Assembly: GCA_001632425.1 (NCBI GenBank)
Contig: KV425558.1
Location: 363,882-427,881, forward strand
Direction of reading: 5' to 3'
Source: Neolentinus lepideus HHB14362 ss-1
Lineage: Eukaryota > Basidiomycota > Agaricomycetes > Gloeophyllales > Gloeophyllaceae
DNA: 64,000 bases
Position numbers and translations under genes: made by a program. Below the pieces are notes generated by a model that made no database searches, was not told where the DNA came from, and was given only the letters and a program-made list of their open reading frames with translations. Shown here in pieces: positions 21,704 through 33,186 of the stretch (its first letter is position 1; every line of letters starts with the position of its first letter).

Positions 21704-24496
21704 TTACTCAAACACTAGATCAAGCCACTCCTCGTAGTTGAACTCATCCTCCCCAACCTCGTTCTTCCGCAGCGGCATAACTTGTCGCAAATACTCAGTC
21801 GCACTGGCCGGGAGATGCGCGAGGCGCAGATCAAGCTCGGTGACGAAAGGCTGCGCAAATATTGAGCCCGAATCCATTCGCCGTGGACCTCTGTACTCAC
21901 TTTGTCGCCAGCAATCCCACGGAACGCCTCGCGCAGCTGCTCGGGGGACGTCTGGTCTTCGGTGATATCAACCTGCGCATCGCTAAGCCAACTAAACTTC
22001 AGGAGAGCAAATCGGGCATACCAAGAGATTGATGAACGCCTCGAATGTGATTGCACCATACATCTCGCTCAGTTGGTCGTAAATCACGTCCATGTCCTCG
22101 TCCGAGTAGACGATCCCTAGACTCGCGAGCGCAGCGACCATCTCGGCCTGATTCAGTGTGTTGGAGTCGTCCTTGTCGAAATACCGGAATGTCGTCTCGA
22201 ACTGCTCCAACTGCGCCGGCGTTAGGTTTGTCATATTACGTGAGACAATCTGCGAGGGATCGGGATATATCAGCAAAACATCCGCCGAGCTGCAGCAGGA
22301 CAGATGGACGTGTCACTGGGTACGACGTACTTGGTTGTCGATGAACGAGATCTTCTTCGCAATACTCTGAATGAGCAACTCCAACTCGAACTGTAGATCC
22401 TGGCATGTGAAGATCGTGTAGTCATTCTCTTCCACATTAGCAGCGAGGCATTCGGCTTCGACATTCGAGACCGAATCGAGGGCTTCCGATAACGATGGTA
22501 TGCGGATCTGGAGCTGTTGCGCACGCTCTTGTTGCTCCTACAACCACGGCGACTACTCGTAATTATCCGCATGTCCTCTGTGTTATCGTGCACTTACCTC
22601 CAGAGGCCCGTCTATCGCAGCCAGCTCCGACGAGATGTGGTGCAATCGTTTTGCGAAATCATTAGCGAGCGCCGCAAACCTCTTCCGTAGAGCCTCCTTT
22701 ATCCTAGGGATCATTAGCACTACCCTTGTGCTATAAGTTCATCATGCAAACTTACTCGCGAATCTCCGCATTGATAGCTCTACTTCGTCTCGCTTCCGCC
22801 GTCAAGAGCGAGTTCCACGCCTGGTCGATATCCTATCTCAAACGAGAAAGTTGAACGTCAGGTTGCGACAAGGCCACGCAAAACGCACCACCAGCGTGAA
22901 GCCAGGTGGAGGTACATATTCTCTGAGGCCGTATGTCTTCAGCTTGGTTTGTACATTGGTGAAGAGCGTCGCGATATCCTGCTTCTCCGTTACCCATTGG
23001 CGTTTTGTCGTCTGCTTGTATGTCGTGAACTGCGCCGAGTTTTCTTTCGCGTTACTATATGTACCGGTGAACTGCGCCGAATCCCACTTCTCTTGAATTT
23101 CTGCAAGTGCGGATAATAACTACGAGAGGTGTCCAATGTTTCTAATATAAGAAGAGGGTAAGCGGAGGGATGGAGATGAACCCACTGCTCTGGCGCGACG
23201 CTCGTAATCATTCTTGCTTGTCCATACAGACTGCATCAAATCGGCGAATTTCTCGACTCTGCGAGATACGGTCTCGGTCTGCTCTGAAAGATTACAGATA
23301 TCAATGAGCCCCCAAACAGTAGTGATGCAGGGAAGATCCTACCCATAGAGGAGAACGCGTGAAAGAAGCTTGCCACATAGGTCATGACACTGCGCTCATC
23401 AGGCTTGGTACTGTCACACAGATCTTCCACCTCGAGCAATTGCTAAACCGTACAACCTCATGTCAGCATTATGACTAGAAACAAGACAACGACGTCGTAC
23501 AGGGATACCAAGGTGTTCGGAAGCAACCTGGAATGCCAGACGGGTGTTGCCGTGTCGATCAGCCTAAGTATGGGAGGAAGAGAAGTCAAACTCTGTCTGA
23601 AGTACCTTTGATAATGACAGCAGCGAACCTTGTTTAGTCTATCGTAGTCGAGAAGATCAGGTCGATGGCAGTGGATTAGGGCGCATCTAGAAATGTATAT
23701 GTTAGTTTATTCTATCGCTGATGGAGTGGTTGAGGTCAAGAAGAATGGGAGACGCACAGAGCAAGCCCATCAGACCAGCTATAGGAGAAATCCTGGACAT
23801 CAACTTCTCTGTACGATGCGGTTTTACGTTGACACCAGAGAAGGAGACCTTCTTTGGCGGAGAGGCCTTCTTCACTTAGAATCTTTCAGCATCCTCAAGA
23901 GTATACTGCCACTGCAAGACGAACCTGATGTCGGCAATGGTGAAGCGGAGAATAAGGGTCCATATCATACCGAGTATAAGTTTGAGGTTTCCGTCGATGA
24001 TGTCTGCAGACGAAATAAGCTCGGTGAAAGGTGCAATGGCGAGTGTAACTGAACGCGCCTTCGGGACCGATGTTCGTGAGCTTCACGCCACGAGAATTGA
24101 TGAACTCGAGAGCTTTGTTCACATTCTCTGCTTTCTGGACGCGCATCCGAGGATTCCTGTTGTATCTACCTAGCGAAACATCGCCTAGAACCGCTATAAG
24201 AGGTTGTGACTAGGATCGGAGACAGAGGTCGTACCCATGATTTCCTACCAGCCAGTTAATACAGAGAAAAACACAGTGCATCAAATAACTTACCATCAAC
24301 TGAATCAGTCGAACGCCGTCAGACAGATCTTTCACAAGCGAGGTCATAGCGGGGTACCCCGCGGACTCAAGCTTGGTGTTGAGCCTCCAGATAAACACGT
24401 CAGTGAGGAGAACAGGACACGTTAAATTCCACTCTACCATTTGCAGAATGTTCTCTCCTGTACATCTCTCGAGCGTGCCTCCAAAGACTCCCTCAT
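21704..24496 (-). CDS. Alpha-actinin-like actin crosslinker
   Basis: This is a multi-exon gene. The N-terminus has CH domain 1, beginning [20 protein letters not shown], with an intron after KW (TG|GTAGAG..GGAG|G). It continues through [15 protein letters not shown] and [16 protein letters not shown] to [22 protein letters not shown] domain 2 follows ([39 protein letters not shown]). A coiled, Glu/Gln-rich rod fits one or two spectrin-like repeats (22.3-23.2 kb). The C-terminus is calmodulin-like, with EF-hand loop [12 protein letters not shown] and final segment [12 protein letters not shown]. The first loop keeps acidic residues at positions 1, 3 and 12, so it may still bind calcium. Role: crosslinks actin in the cytokinetic ring and cortical patches. 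I set the start at ATG 24496 ([13 protein letters not shown]). Exons in the rod are small and only roughly placed. Confidence 0.92.
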
Positions 24497-24718
24497 AGAT
24501 CCGTCCGACAGTAGTTAGTATGCGTGGAGGCGCTTGTGCAAATCGAGCGTTCCGTACGGTCGGAATGAAATGCGTAGGTCGCCAGTTCAGCGTCTCAAAG
24601 TTCCGTCGCCGACGCAAAGGGTATGTGAGTAAATAAAGAGCAAGCAGTCCGTGCCGCGAGCGCCGACGCGCTTTAATTTGCCGAGACGCGTCTGACCCTC
24701 ACGCCTCTGCTACCGACC
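24497..24718. promoter_or_regulatory. Short divergent promoter, alpha-actinin / POB3
   Basis: Only 222 bp separate the two start codons, so the two genes must share or interleave their promoters. No TATA box is evident. Confidence 0.6.
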
Positions 24719-26934
24719 ATGACCACACAATTCGACCATATCTACCATGGATTAAACCCAAATGTTGGCAGTACGTGTCATCTCTGTCTGGGCGGTGTCT
24801 GTTTTGGCTCATTCATCCTGCAGAATTCCGTGTCGCGGTCAGCGGTATGGCGTGGAGGGCAGAGGAAATTGACACTACTGTAGCCATCTCAGGGCCGGAT
24901 ATTAAGTGGGCGCAGTGGCTACGCGTTGCCCGGAACTTCCAGCTGCGAGTGGGTTTGAAGGACAGGAAAAGAGAGACGTTTGACGGATTCATGAGAGAAG
25001 TAAGTTTCTATGTCGCGAGGATGCTCGCAGCTGCGCTGAAGTGCTATCAGGACCACGATAAGGTCGCGGGTCTCATGAAGCAACACTTTGGCATTACTTT
25101 GGAGACAAAGGACATTACGTTCAAGGGCTGGAATTGGGGTGTTGCGGATGTCCAAGGTATGCTACGCCCGCAGACCCTTTCTTTGCAGTGTCCTCACTCC
25201 TGAAATTTTCTTAGGCCAGGATCTCGCTTTCCTGGTCTCGAATAAGACCGCGTTTGAACTGCCGCTGCAGCAAGTAGCAAACTCCAATATCGCTGGACGT
25301 ACCGAAGTTTCCTTGGAATTCGCGCCCTCGAATCAGAAGCCTAGCAAACGTGCCCCAGATGAAATGGTCGAGGTACGATTCTATATTCCCGGCACGACGA
25401 CTAAGGGTGGCCGTACCTCGGAGGATGGCTCGCAGAAGTCGGATGCGGAGGACGAAGGGGAGGAAATGAGCGCTGCTCAGGCCTTCCACGATGCTGTGAA
25501 AGAGAAAGCTGAACTGGGCGAAGTCGCAGGCGATATGATTATCACCTTCGACGAGGTCCTTGTTTTGACACCCAGAGGTCGATACGACGTGGATATGTAC
25601 CCGGACTACCTGCGACTACGTGGCAAGACGTACGATTACAAGATTCTTTACTCAAGCGTATCTCGGCTGTTCCTGTTGCCAAAAGACGATCTCCATGTCC
25701 TATTCATTGTAAGCCCTTGGAAAATATTGCGGTGCGCTTATCTCATAGGATGCAGCTTGCTCTTAGCATTCCGATCCGGCAAGGACAGACTAGATACCAC
25801 TATTTGGTCATGCAATTCAGTCGGGAGGAGGAAATTACTGCAGAACTCAACATGACTGAGTGCGTAATCATCCTTACTCTCATTTTATTTCGATAGCCAA
25901 TTGTTCGTAGGGAGGAGGTTGCCCAGCATGACCGCCTGAAGAAGAGTTACGAGGACCCTACCTTTGAGGTAGTATCCAGTGTCTTCCGTGCCCTATCGAA
26001 GAAGAAAATCGTCGGTGCCGGCAGTTTCTCAAGGTATGTAGTTTATCTCAAACTTTCGTGGACCTGTTTGGATTGTTCGTATCCAGTCGTGATGGTCACC
26101 CCGGCATCAAAGCGAACTTGAAAGCTGTGCAAGGCGATCTCTTCATTCTCGAGAAATATATCTTCTTCGTGTCGAAATCTCCTGTCCTGTTAGAGCTCAG
26201 CGACATTCACCAAGTCGTATTTTCTCGTCTTGGCCAAGGGATGGCTGCACGTACTTTCGACCTCCAAGTCGTCACCAAAAGCGGGCCTGAGTACACGTTC
26301 ACTTCGATCAACAAGGAGGAGCATGAGCCCACGGAGGCATATCTCAAGGACAAGAAGGTGCGCGTAAAGAACGAGATGTTGCAAGACGTCGATCTCCTTG
26401 CTGGCGCTGGTGACGACGATGACGAAGACGAAGAAATGGCCAGTATCGGCAGTGGTGATGAGGTGGTAAAGACCCGTGGCGGCGATTCCGAAAGCTCAGA
26501 AGGTTCATGTCTAACTTGATTCACTGGCCTCTGTGTGCTCATCCTTTAAAGCAGACGAAGACTACAAGATGTCAGGAGATGACTCTGGTTCTCCATCTGA
26601 GAGCGAATCGGATGACGATGGTGCAGCAACTGCATCAGACGCGAGTGGCGATCGGGACTTTGTTAAGCCGAAGGGAGCGAAAGGCAAAGGGAAGGCAAAG
26701 GAGGGTGGATCAAAAAAGTCAAAATCGAAGGTGGAGGAAGGTGACGCGAATGACGACAAGCCCAAAAAGAAGGCCGCGCCTAAGCCCAAGCCCAAGAAGA
26801 ACGAGGACGATTCGATGGATGTGGATGAGGCTTCGACATCCAGGCCTAAGCCAAAGCCAAAGCCAAAGCCCAAAGCGAAGGAGGGCGACGAGGACGAGCC
26901 ACCAAAGAAAAAGCCCAAGAAGTCAGTGGATTGA
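24719..26934 (+). CDS. POB3: FACT complex subunit Pob3 (SSRP1 homologue)
   Basis: The multi-exon gene starts with FDHIYHGLNPNVG joined to KFRVAVSGMAWRAEE, the N-terminal PH-like dimerisation domain that pairs with Spt16. The middle domain includes MIITFDEVLVLTPRGRYDVD and YDYKILYSSVSRLFLLPKDD. A Rtt106-like PH module follows (HPGIKANLKAVQGDLFILEK). The C-terminus is acidic (DDDDEDEE) and then Lys/Pro-rich with KPKPKPKPKPK. There is no HMG box, as expected for fungal Pob3, which works with a separate Nhp6-type protein; animal SSRP1 has it fused. Function: histone H2A-H2B and H3-H4 chaperone during transcription and replication, in the nucleus. First intron at 24770 (GTACGT..TGCAG). The stop at 26934 follows a basic tail KKKPKKSVD. 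Confidence 0.96.
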
Positions 26935-27338
26935 GTGTCGCCATCGTCATTTTATATGTAAATCGTTTTCTTTAATGTTTTCGGTGTCTTGTCCCCTGTT
27001 TCTTCCCTGCACTGTACCACCTGTTCACGCCTACATCGTATTACGTTGTTCATCACCAGTACGTCTTCTAAGCACGTATGCTCCTCGGAGAACATATTAT
27101 TCATCCCGGTTTCTGGAGTTGCTGGCTGACATGGCTGACATGCACGATCCCCGCAAGTGATCGACTCACGGTGGCTGGCAGGGATGACTTCGATATATCC
27201 CTTGATCGCCAACCGCTTGTCAGTCGCCCATACGAGTTGTATATTAAAGGGCGGCGAAGAATACTCTGACAACCCCATCCCCCTTTTCCCTTCTCTCCTC
27301 CGAGTTACTCACTTGTCTCTAGAGCTATCGAGCGCAAC
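26935..27338 (+). promoter_or_regulatory. POB3 3' region and oxalate decarboxylase promoter
   Basis: A TATATTAAAGG box at about 27238-27248 sits about 95 bp before the ATG at 27339. A CT-rich initiator stretch (CCCCTTTTCCCTTCTCTCC) lies between them. The layout suggests a regulated, inducible promoter. Confidence 0.45.
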
Positions 27339-29496
27339 ATGGTCAGGCTTGCTACTTCTCATATACTCTTAGCTCTTGCAGCCTGTGTCTATGGCGTGCC
27401 CGCGCCCACTGGTACATCGACAAGTTCAGCAGCTCAAGGAAATCCGACTGTGCCCTATGCGAGTGGTAATCCGAACTACCCACTCTGGAACGACACCATC
27501 GACTATACCCCAGAACCCATTCGAGGAAAGTTGGGCGCGAATATCCTTGGCCCCCATAATGTTCCAATGTATGTCATCAGCACCGTCCTCTTTCCTCCAA
27601 CACTCAAGATACGTATATTGCTTACAGTGCTAAGGAGAATCCGGATTTGCTAGCTCCTCCGACGACCGATAACGGCAATGTGTGAGTTTCTTAAGCATAA
27701 ATTTTCTCTCGCAAACATTCATGTGTGATGTCATTACTGCAAGGATGAATGCTAAATGGCCATTCGCTCTGAGCCACAATCTCCTGAAGACCGGTGGCTG
27801 GGCTCGTCAGCAGAACGGCATGCCTCCTGTGACTTATCTGCAGTCTTTATGGCTCGCTTACTTCGGCCCTAGTGAACGAGATGCCCATCGCCAAAGAGAT
27901 CGCTGGAGTGAACATGAGACTTGAAGCTGGTGCTATCCGGTGTGCCCGCCAGCGCTTTCTGGGGACTAGACCGTGAATACTTATGTCCCGTATTACAGCG
28001 AACTGCACTGGCATACAAGTGCTGAGGTGATTAGATATCGGCTCTCGAACGTGGACTGTGGGATTGATGGTATGGTGTTTCTAGTGGTCGTATGTCCTCA
28101 AGGGGTCTATGCAAATTACCGCGGTCAATCCGGACGGTCAAAACTATCTCGCTACAATTGCACGTCCATGTGGCTGGCCGTTCATAGTCCTCCATTAATA
28201 CCTTTCCACAGAACGCAGGTGATCTGTGGTACTTCCCGCCTGGCGTCCCACACTCCCTCCAGGCAACTGCGGATGATCCTGAAGGTGCAGAGTTCTTATT
28301 GGTAAGTTATTATGCAAGACTGCGATACTCGAGATGGACATTCTGATAACACCTATATCTCACAGGTATTCGACAACGGCACATTCAATGAAGGCTCGAC
28401 TTTCCTGGTGAGTCCGTTCTGGTCTTGGCGTAGCACGCCTTCTAAGCTATCTTCTTCCCTAGTTGACAGACTGGCTCGCGCATGTACCGAAAGAAGTGAT
28501 TGCCAAGAACTTCCAGATGCCCATCTCCGCTTTCGACCACATCCCCGAGCACGAACTCTATATCTTCCCAAGCAGTGAGTCTGCCCTCTCCGTCTATCAC
28601 CACCACACTACTAACACCATTTATAATGCAGATCCTCCTCCCGACAACCGCCAAGCCGTCGAAGATCCCCAAGGCCAGGTCCCTGATCCCTATACTTACA
28701 GACTATCGCAAGTGCAGCCGAGGCAATTGGAAGGTGGCACGGTGAAGATCGTGGACTCGACAACGTTCAAAGTGTCAAAGACGATTGCTGTGGCGGAGGT
28801 TACCGTGGAACCAGGCGCGATGAGGGAGTTGCACGTAAGCTATCAGTCTCATTCTTTTCGGAGGCGCATTTCGTGATTATATATTTACGTTACGGAATAG
28901 TGGCACCCCAATGAGCCTGAGTGGACCTTCTTCCTGTGAGTCGCCTTGAATACGGGCATCAGGCTCGCGGTGTGCTCATCTGGATTTAGGGAAGGAAATG
29001 CGCGCATCACACTGTTCGCAGCCGAAGGTAACGCCAGGACCTTCGATTATCAAGCTGGAGACATTGGTAGGTCAGACATGTCTTGATTTTGATCTTCCAC
29101 TGACTCGATCTTTACGCAGCATATATCCCACCTGCCTATGGTCAGTAATCTCTCCAAAGGGAGTCAGGGTGCACTATTAACGTCACCTTCTGCAGGTCAT
29201 TATATCGAAAACACCGGCAGCAGCACCCTGAAGCTTCTTGAAATCCTCAGAACTGGTACGTATTTATTCCTCCGCCGAGTGAAGCCTGATACTGAACCAT
29301 CCTCCTCAGACCGTTTCCAGGACATCAGTCTCAATCAGGTACGCTCGCTTCTCACATTCTTGTCATGGACCAAGCTCAAGAGAGTATACAGTGGCTCGCC
29401 CTCACGCCGCCGGAACTGGTCAAGGCCCACTTGGGTGTTTCGGACGAAACCATCGCGGGCTTTAGCAAGACGAAGCCGATTGTTGTAGGGCATTGA
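27339..29496 (+). CDS. Secreted bicupin oxalate decarboxylase
   Basis: A secretion signal (MVRLATSHILLALAACVYGV) opens a gene of about ten exons. Cupin 1: GWARQQN, then NEMPIAKEIAGVNMRLEAGA, then the Mn-binding HWHTSAEW motif (HxH...E) and the second-His motif FPPGVPHSLQAT. Cupin 2: RELHWHPNEPEWTFF, GNARTFDYQAGDI, and the YGHYIENTGS His. Thus both metal sites look complete. The enzyme converts oxalate to formate and CO2 with Mn and oxygen. Wood- and litter-decay basidiomycetes use it to control extracellular oxalate. It ends with KTKPIVVGH. Two introns appear to need GC donors: 27818-27872 (AACG|GCATGC) and, less surely, 28160-28211 (ATT|GCACGT). The alternative GT site for the second gives a poorer join before DLWYFPPG. 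Confidence 0.93.
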
Positions 29497-30500
29497 TGGT
29501 ACTGGTATAAATGCGTCCCTTGTGTAAGATCATAGAATATATACCCGGATTTGCCGTTTGCATGCGTACGAGTAGTTCTCGAGGTTCCGATGTGGCGCGA
29601 GCCACAATCGGATGGCAGCCAATCGCAGGCCGCAGCGCATCGTGGAAACTCGGGTAAGTGGCGAGCGGGTCCGAAACGAGATATTGATGCTGCCCGCGAT
29701 GAGGAAAAGGGGTAAAAAAGAGGGAGAGCTGAGCGCTAGGAAGATGATAGCCTTGTTCAGGCGCACTCCGCCCACACCTAGCTGAGTCGAACACAAGCAC
29801 GAGTTGCTCGTAGCCCGTGTCGAGCTTGCTTGCCAGTTTGCTAGCGCCCTATTAATATTGATGACAGGAGTGTCGTATATAGTTGACGCATCAATCAGAG
29901 CATATCAAGCAGAATCCCTACTCCTGTCATGTAGCAGAGGTGGGCGTATATACGCATACACAGCTGCGGTTGTTAGTCATGTATACTTACCGCGCGCGAT
30001 GCGTTCTCTTGTAGGTGGCCCCAACGTTGATGCAAGAAAACTCTTAAGTTGATGCTGCGATTCGGAGATCGTACTGGCAAATCTAGGCAAAGATATATGT
30101 TGTACCGTCCATTTCGATCAGCCATTGACGTTGTACTCGCTGTGCATCATCACCTTCTACGAGCGTCCACAGCAGACCTATGTGTTGATGGTATCTGTTT
30201 GCGCCAAGCTAGCCTGAGTACGCAGCTTGAGATTTACCCGAGCTAACTGACTCCTCTTCGCCGAGTAACTCCAATGAATATATGCCATGTATTGCAAAAT
30301 CCCAGGAACTACCAGAACCCAACCATCTTCGGAGATGAACTGTGTTATCCCGGTCCCTGGGCAACACCGTGGTATGATTAACTGAGCAAGGGCATCACAG
30401 CAGTATGTGACTCACAAATACATTCGTGAACGTACATGGCACATAAAGTATATAATATACACGTGAAAACCACTCACTAGAACCCTCAGGTGACTATACT
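29497..30500. other. Intergenic, no gene seen
   Basis: One kilobase between the ends of the convergent decarboxylase and membrane-protein genes. Short frames are present on both strands, but none has a domain or consistent splice borders. Confidence 0.5.
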
Positions 30501-31855
30501 TCAAACACTCTTGTCAAACACAAACCGATCAGAACCGCCTATTTCCGAACCGTGCATCTCCGTTAGCTCAGAGATGTGCACTTCGATGGGTTTCATGGGG
30601 TAGTGATCGTGTGTAGTAGAGTCAGTCGAGGCTCTGGCCCGAACGGTTGTGGCCCGAACGGCTGGCGGTGACGGTCGCGTAGTGTCGCTGGAGTTTGCCG
30701 CCCTGGAAAGGCCCACGCGAATAAGAACCATGTAGAAGGCAATGGAGATGATTGGTGTGATCTATCGTAGCGAAATATGTCAATTATTCGGCGCAACTCC
30801 ACTATTATGAGAATATTTTAAACCTACCATGTCCAAGACGACATATTGTCCATCCGACTTGCAGATGAAAGGTATCAGCGCACTCAGCAGAGTAACTGAA
30901 TATAAAGCTCCGGCGTCGAGGACGACGCGTAACACGACAATAAGAGAGGAGCTAGTACGAGATTCAGCGACACTGCGGTCAATCCTCCATATGCGATAGG
31001 CGAGTAGAACTTCCTGTGGCTTCAATAACCTGGACGTGGCATGACATAGACCGGCACCTACTTGTCGAGGTCAAGTTTGTCGCGAGTGTCGTTGCCCAAA
31101 ACGAAGAAATCCATATCATGTTTGTGTGAGCGAAAACATTAGTACCAGTGGTGGCAAAGGTACGCAAAGTGCCTGTTGCTGTTGCTGTAGGGATTTGACT
31201 GTCACATAGACTATTACTGTCACATCCAGTGGATCGACGCACCGACAATACTGCACCACAAGAGACAAGGTCCGAAAACGACCCAAAACGAACGATACAC
31301 CTTGTAGCAGCGATAAATCTACAATCATTTTGATCTCAACCCAGTGAATATTAAATAAAATGAGGTACTCACAATCACAGCGTCTCCAGTCAGTGTCTGA
31401 AGAACATAAATCGCGCTCTTCAGCACGTACGTCTTTTCTGAAACATTCCCTAGCCAAGGCCCTATTCCCTCGGGATTTGCACTCCCGATGCGCACGAACG
31501 CGATGACCAGGCGAGCTATATCTATGGATACATGCTTGATAGACCAGGGTTATTTGCGGCTCGAAAGGAGCTTCATTAGCAGCAGCCGGACTGAAAGTGC
31601 CCACCATCGTACTGAATAGGAACAATGCACAAGCCGCCGTTATCACAAGGTGATTTGTCCCCGTCACAAGATGCTTGGTCAAGAGGGCCCTTAGTGTAAC
31701 ACCGAACATGCACACAGAAGCACCTGTATCCATTCATTATGCGAGAATCAGTTTCAAACCCTGTGTCAGAATCCAAGAAACCGCTCACCGTAGAGTATGC
31801 TCTCAAGTGCAGAAGACAGAAGCACAGCTTCGGTGAGAGGGATACCGTTACTCAT
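30501..31855 (-). CDS. Multi-pass membrane protein of a mushroom-expanded family
   Basis: Seven exons can be joined in phase. Exon 1 (31855-31789) starts MSNGIPLTEAVLLSSALESI; exon 2 begins at 31723. Hydrophobic segments follow in order: NHLVITAACALFLFSTMVGT; ARLVIAFVRIG; VLKSAIYVLQTLTGDAVI; VYRSFWVVFGPCLLWCSIV; MIWISSFWATTLATNLTSTR; ALYSVTLLSALIPFI; and ITPIISIAFYMVLIRVGLSR. That gives about seven membrane spans with a Ser/Thr-rich cytosolic tail ending GGSDRFVFDKSV. This pattern (a LESILYG-like first helix, LTGDAVIVYR, WxxTLATNLxST) is known from large families of uncharacterised Agaricomycete integral membrane proteins. No catalytic or ligand motif is known. It resembles 7TM receptors in layout only. 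Function unknown. Confidence 0.8.
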
Positions 31856-31991
31856 CTTTGTGGGTCTTGTGGGCGTGCAAGGTCTGGCGTAGTCTTTACC
31901 CAAGGCAAGATGATGAACTCTGGACTCTGATAGTGTGTACCAATGAGTAAAAGTGCATTTCCGTTTAGCTGTAACTATGGATATCAAAGAC

Positions 31992-32621
31992 CTACATGGT
32001 ACTCACAACTGTTGTTCTGAGCGTCCTGTTCATCAGCATCTCGAGGGACGTGCCCTGGAAACTGTCTTTGGATGAGAATGCACATGTCATGAGTGTGTCC
32101 TCTCGTTGACACGCTGTCGACTCGCTGACCAGTGAGGGACTATGCCGTCTGTGCCCGAGTGTTAGTATTTCGTCGTTCGACACTGCACTGCAACCACTTC
32201 CGGGAGCAGAACTCAGAGTAAACCTCCGACCATGGTCAACCATTGCAGCAGAACGACGTCTATTTTTGCCAGTGAGAGAGCGTGAAAACGAGCTGGATCG
32301 CTTCCGGAGATTGGTGTCTGTAAACCCGAGAATAGGACCTGGATCGAAAGACAAACTTGACAAAGCGATATCGCACAATTTGCGCAGCACATGACAGGAG
32401 CCAGCTGATTAAACGTAGTATCAGATCCTGGAGAATGTATGCAGAGAATTAGGTCGATATTGAGTCAACTCGGAGCCGCGCCTGATACACCTGATGTGAA
32501 GTGTGAATCTGTCCAATATTGACTCGGGCATCAGATCAGCGTTAGTCCGAGCTTCAAATGTGACGTTATCTACGGAGCTGTAGTCGCACCGGTCAGGTCT
32601 ACGTGGATTGTCGTCTCCCAC
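31992..32621 (-). CDS. Doubtful two-part frame upstream of the membrane protein
   Basis: Two open stretches (32621-32421, starting MGDDNPRRPDRCDYSSVD, and 32390-31992, Ser/Arg-rich with RKRSSSFSRSLTGKNRRRSA) could be exons of one gene. The second resembles the basic, Ser-rich cytosolic tails seen in the neighbouring membrane family. No domain was recognised and no clean intron joins the parts. It may be the decayed end of a tandem copy of the neighbouring gene. Confidence 0.2.
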
Positions 32622-33186
32622 ATTATTGCTATGTACCCTCCGTGGTTAACTTTTCATTTCCATTCCCAATTGACGATGCAGTGGGTAACAGAAACCGAAC
32701 CATATGCCACATTTTGATGTGATTAATATTGACAGACGAATGATGTACAGTGGCCGATCTGACACATACTCACAGGGCCTATCCTGAGATATGGGCAGGC
32801 AAGATTCTGCGAATATCCTCTCTTAGAAAACGTGTTTGAAGTAGCGTCGCCCGTGAAGGTGAAGAGACCGGTACCCCTCAAATTCTATATCCTAGTTCAG
32901 CACCAGTAAGAAGTACGTCGAGGACTTGCGGTGTGCAGATCAGACCTGACGCTCGTATGATACGATAGGTTCTCATTCGAAGTACTTGTGAATGGGGACA
33001 GTGGTTGTACGAAGTCGGCACGGATGCGGTAGCCACGTGGCGTGGCTTCGATCGCGAATCCCAGCAACCTGCAAGGCTCCCGTAGGTTCCTGTGTGGCTT
33101 GAAGGTTATCCTCCTTGTGAACTATCAGCAGCTGCTCGGGATTTATCTGAACGGCTAACGTAGGTTCTGAGAATCACTCCTCGAAA
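32622..33186. promoter_or_regulatory. Upstream region of the MATH-BTB gene
   Basis: No gene was recognised in about 560 bp. No clear TATA box was found. Confidence 0.3.
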
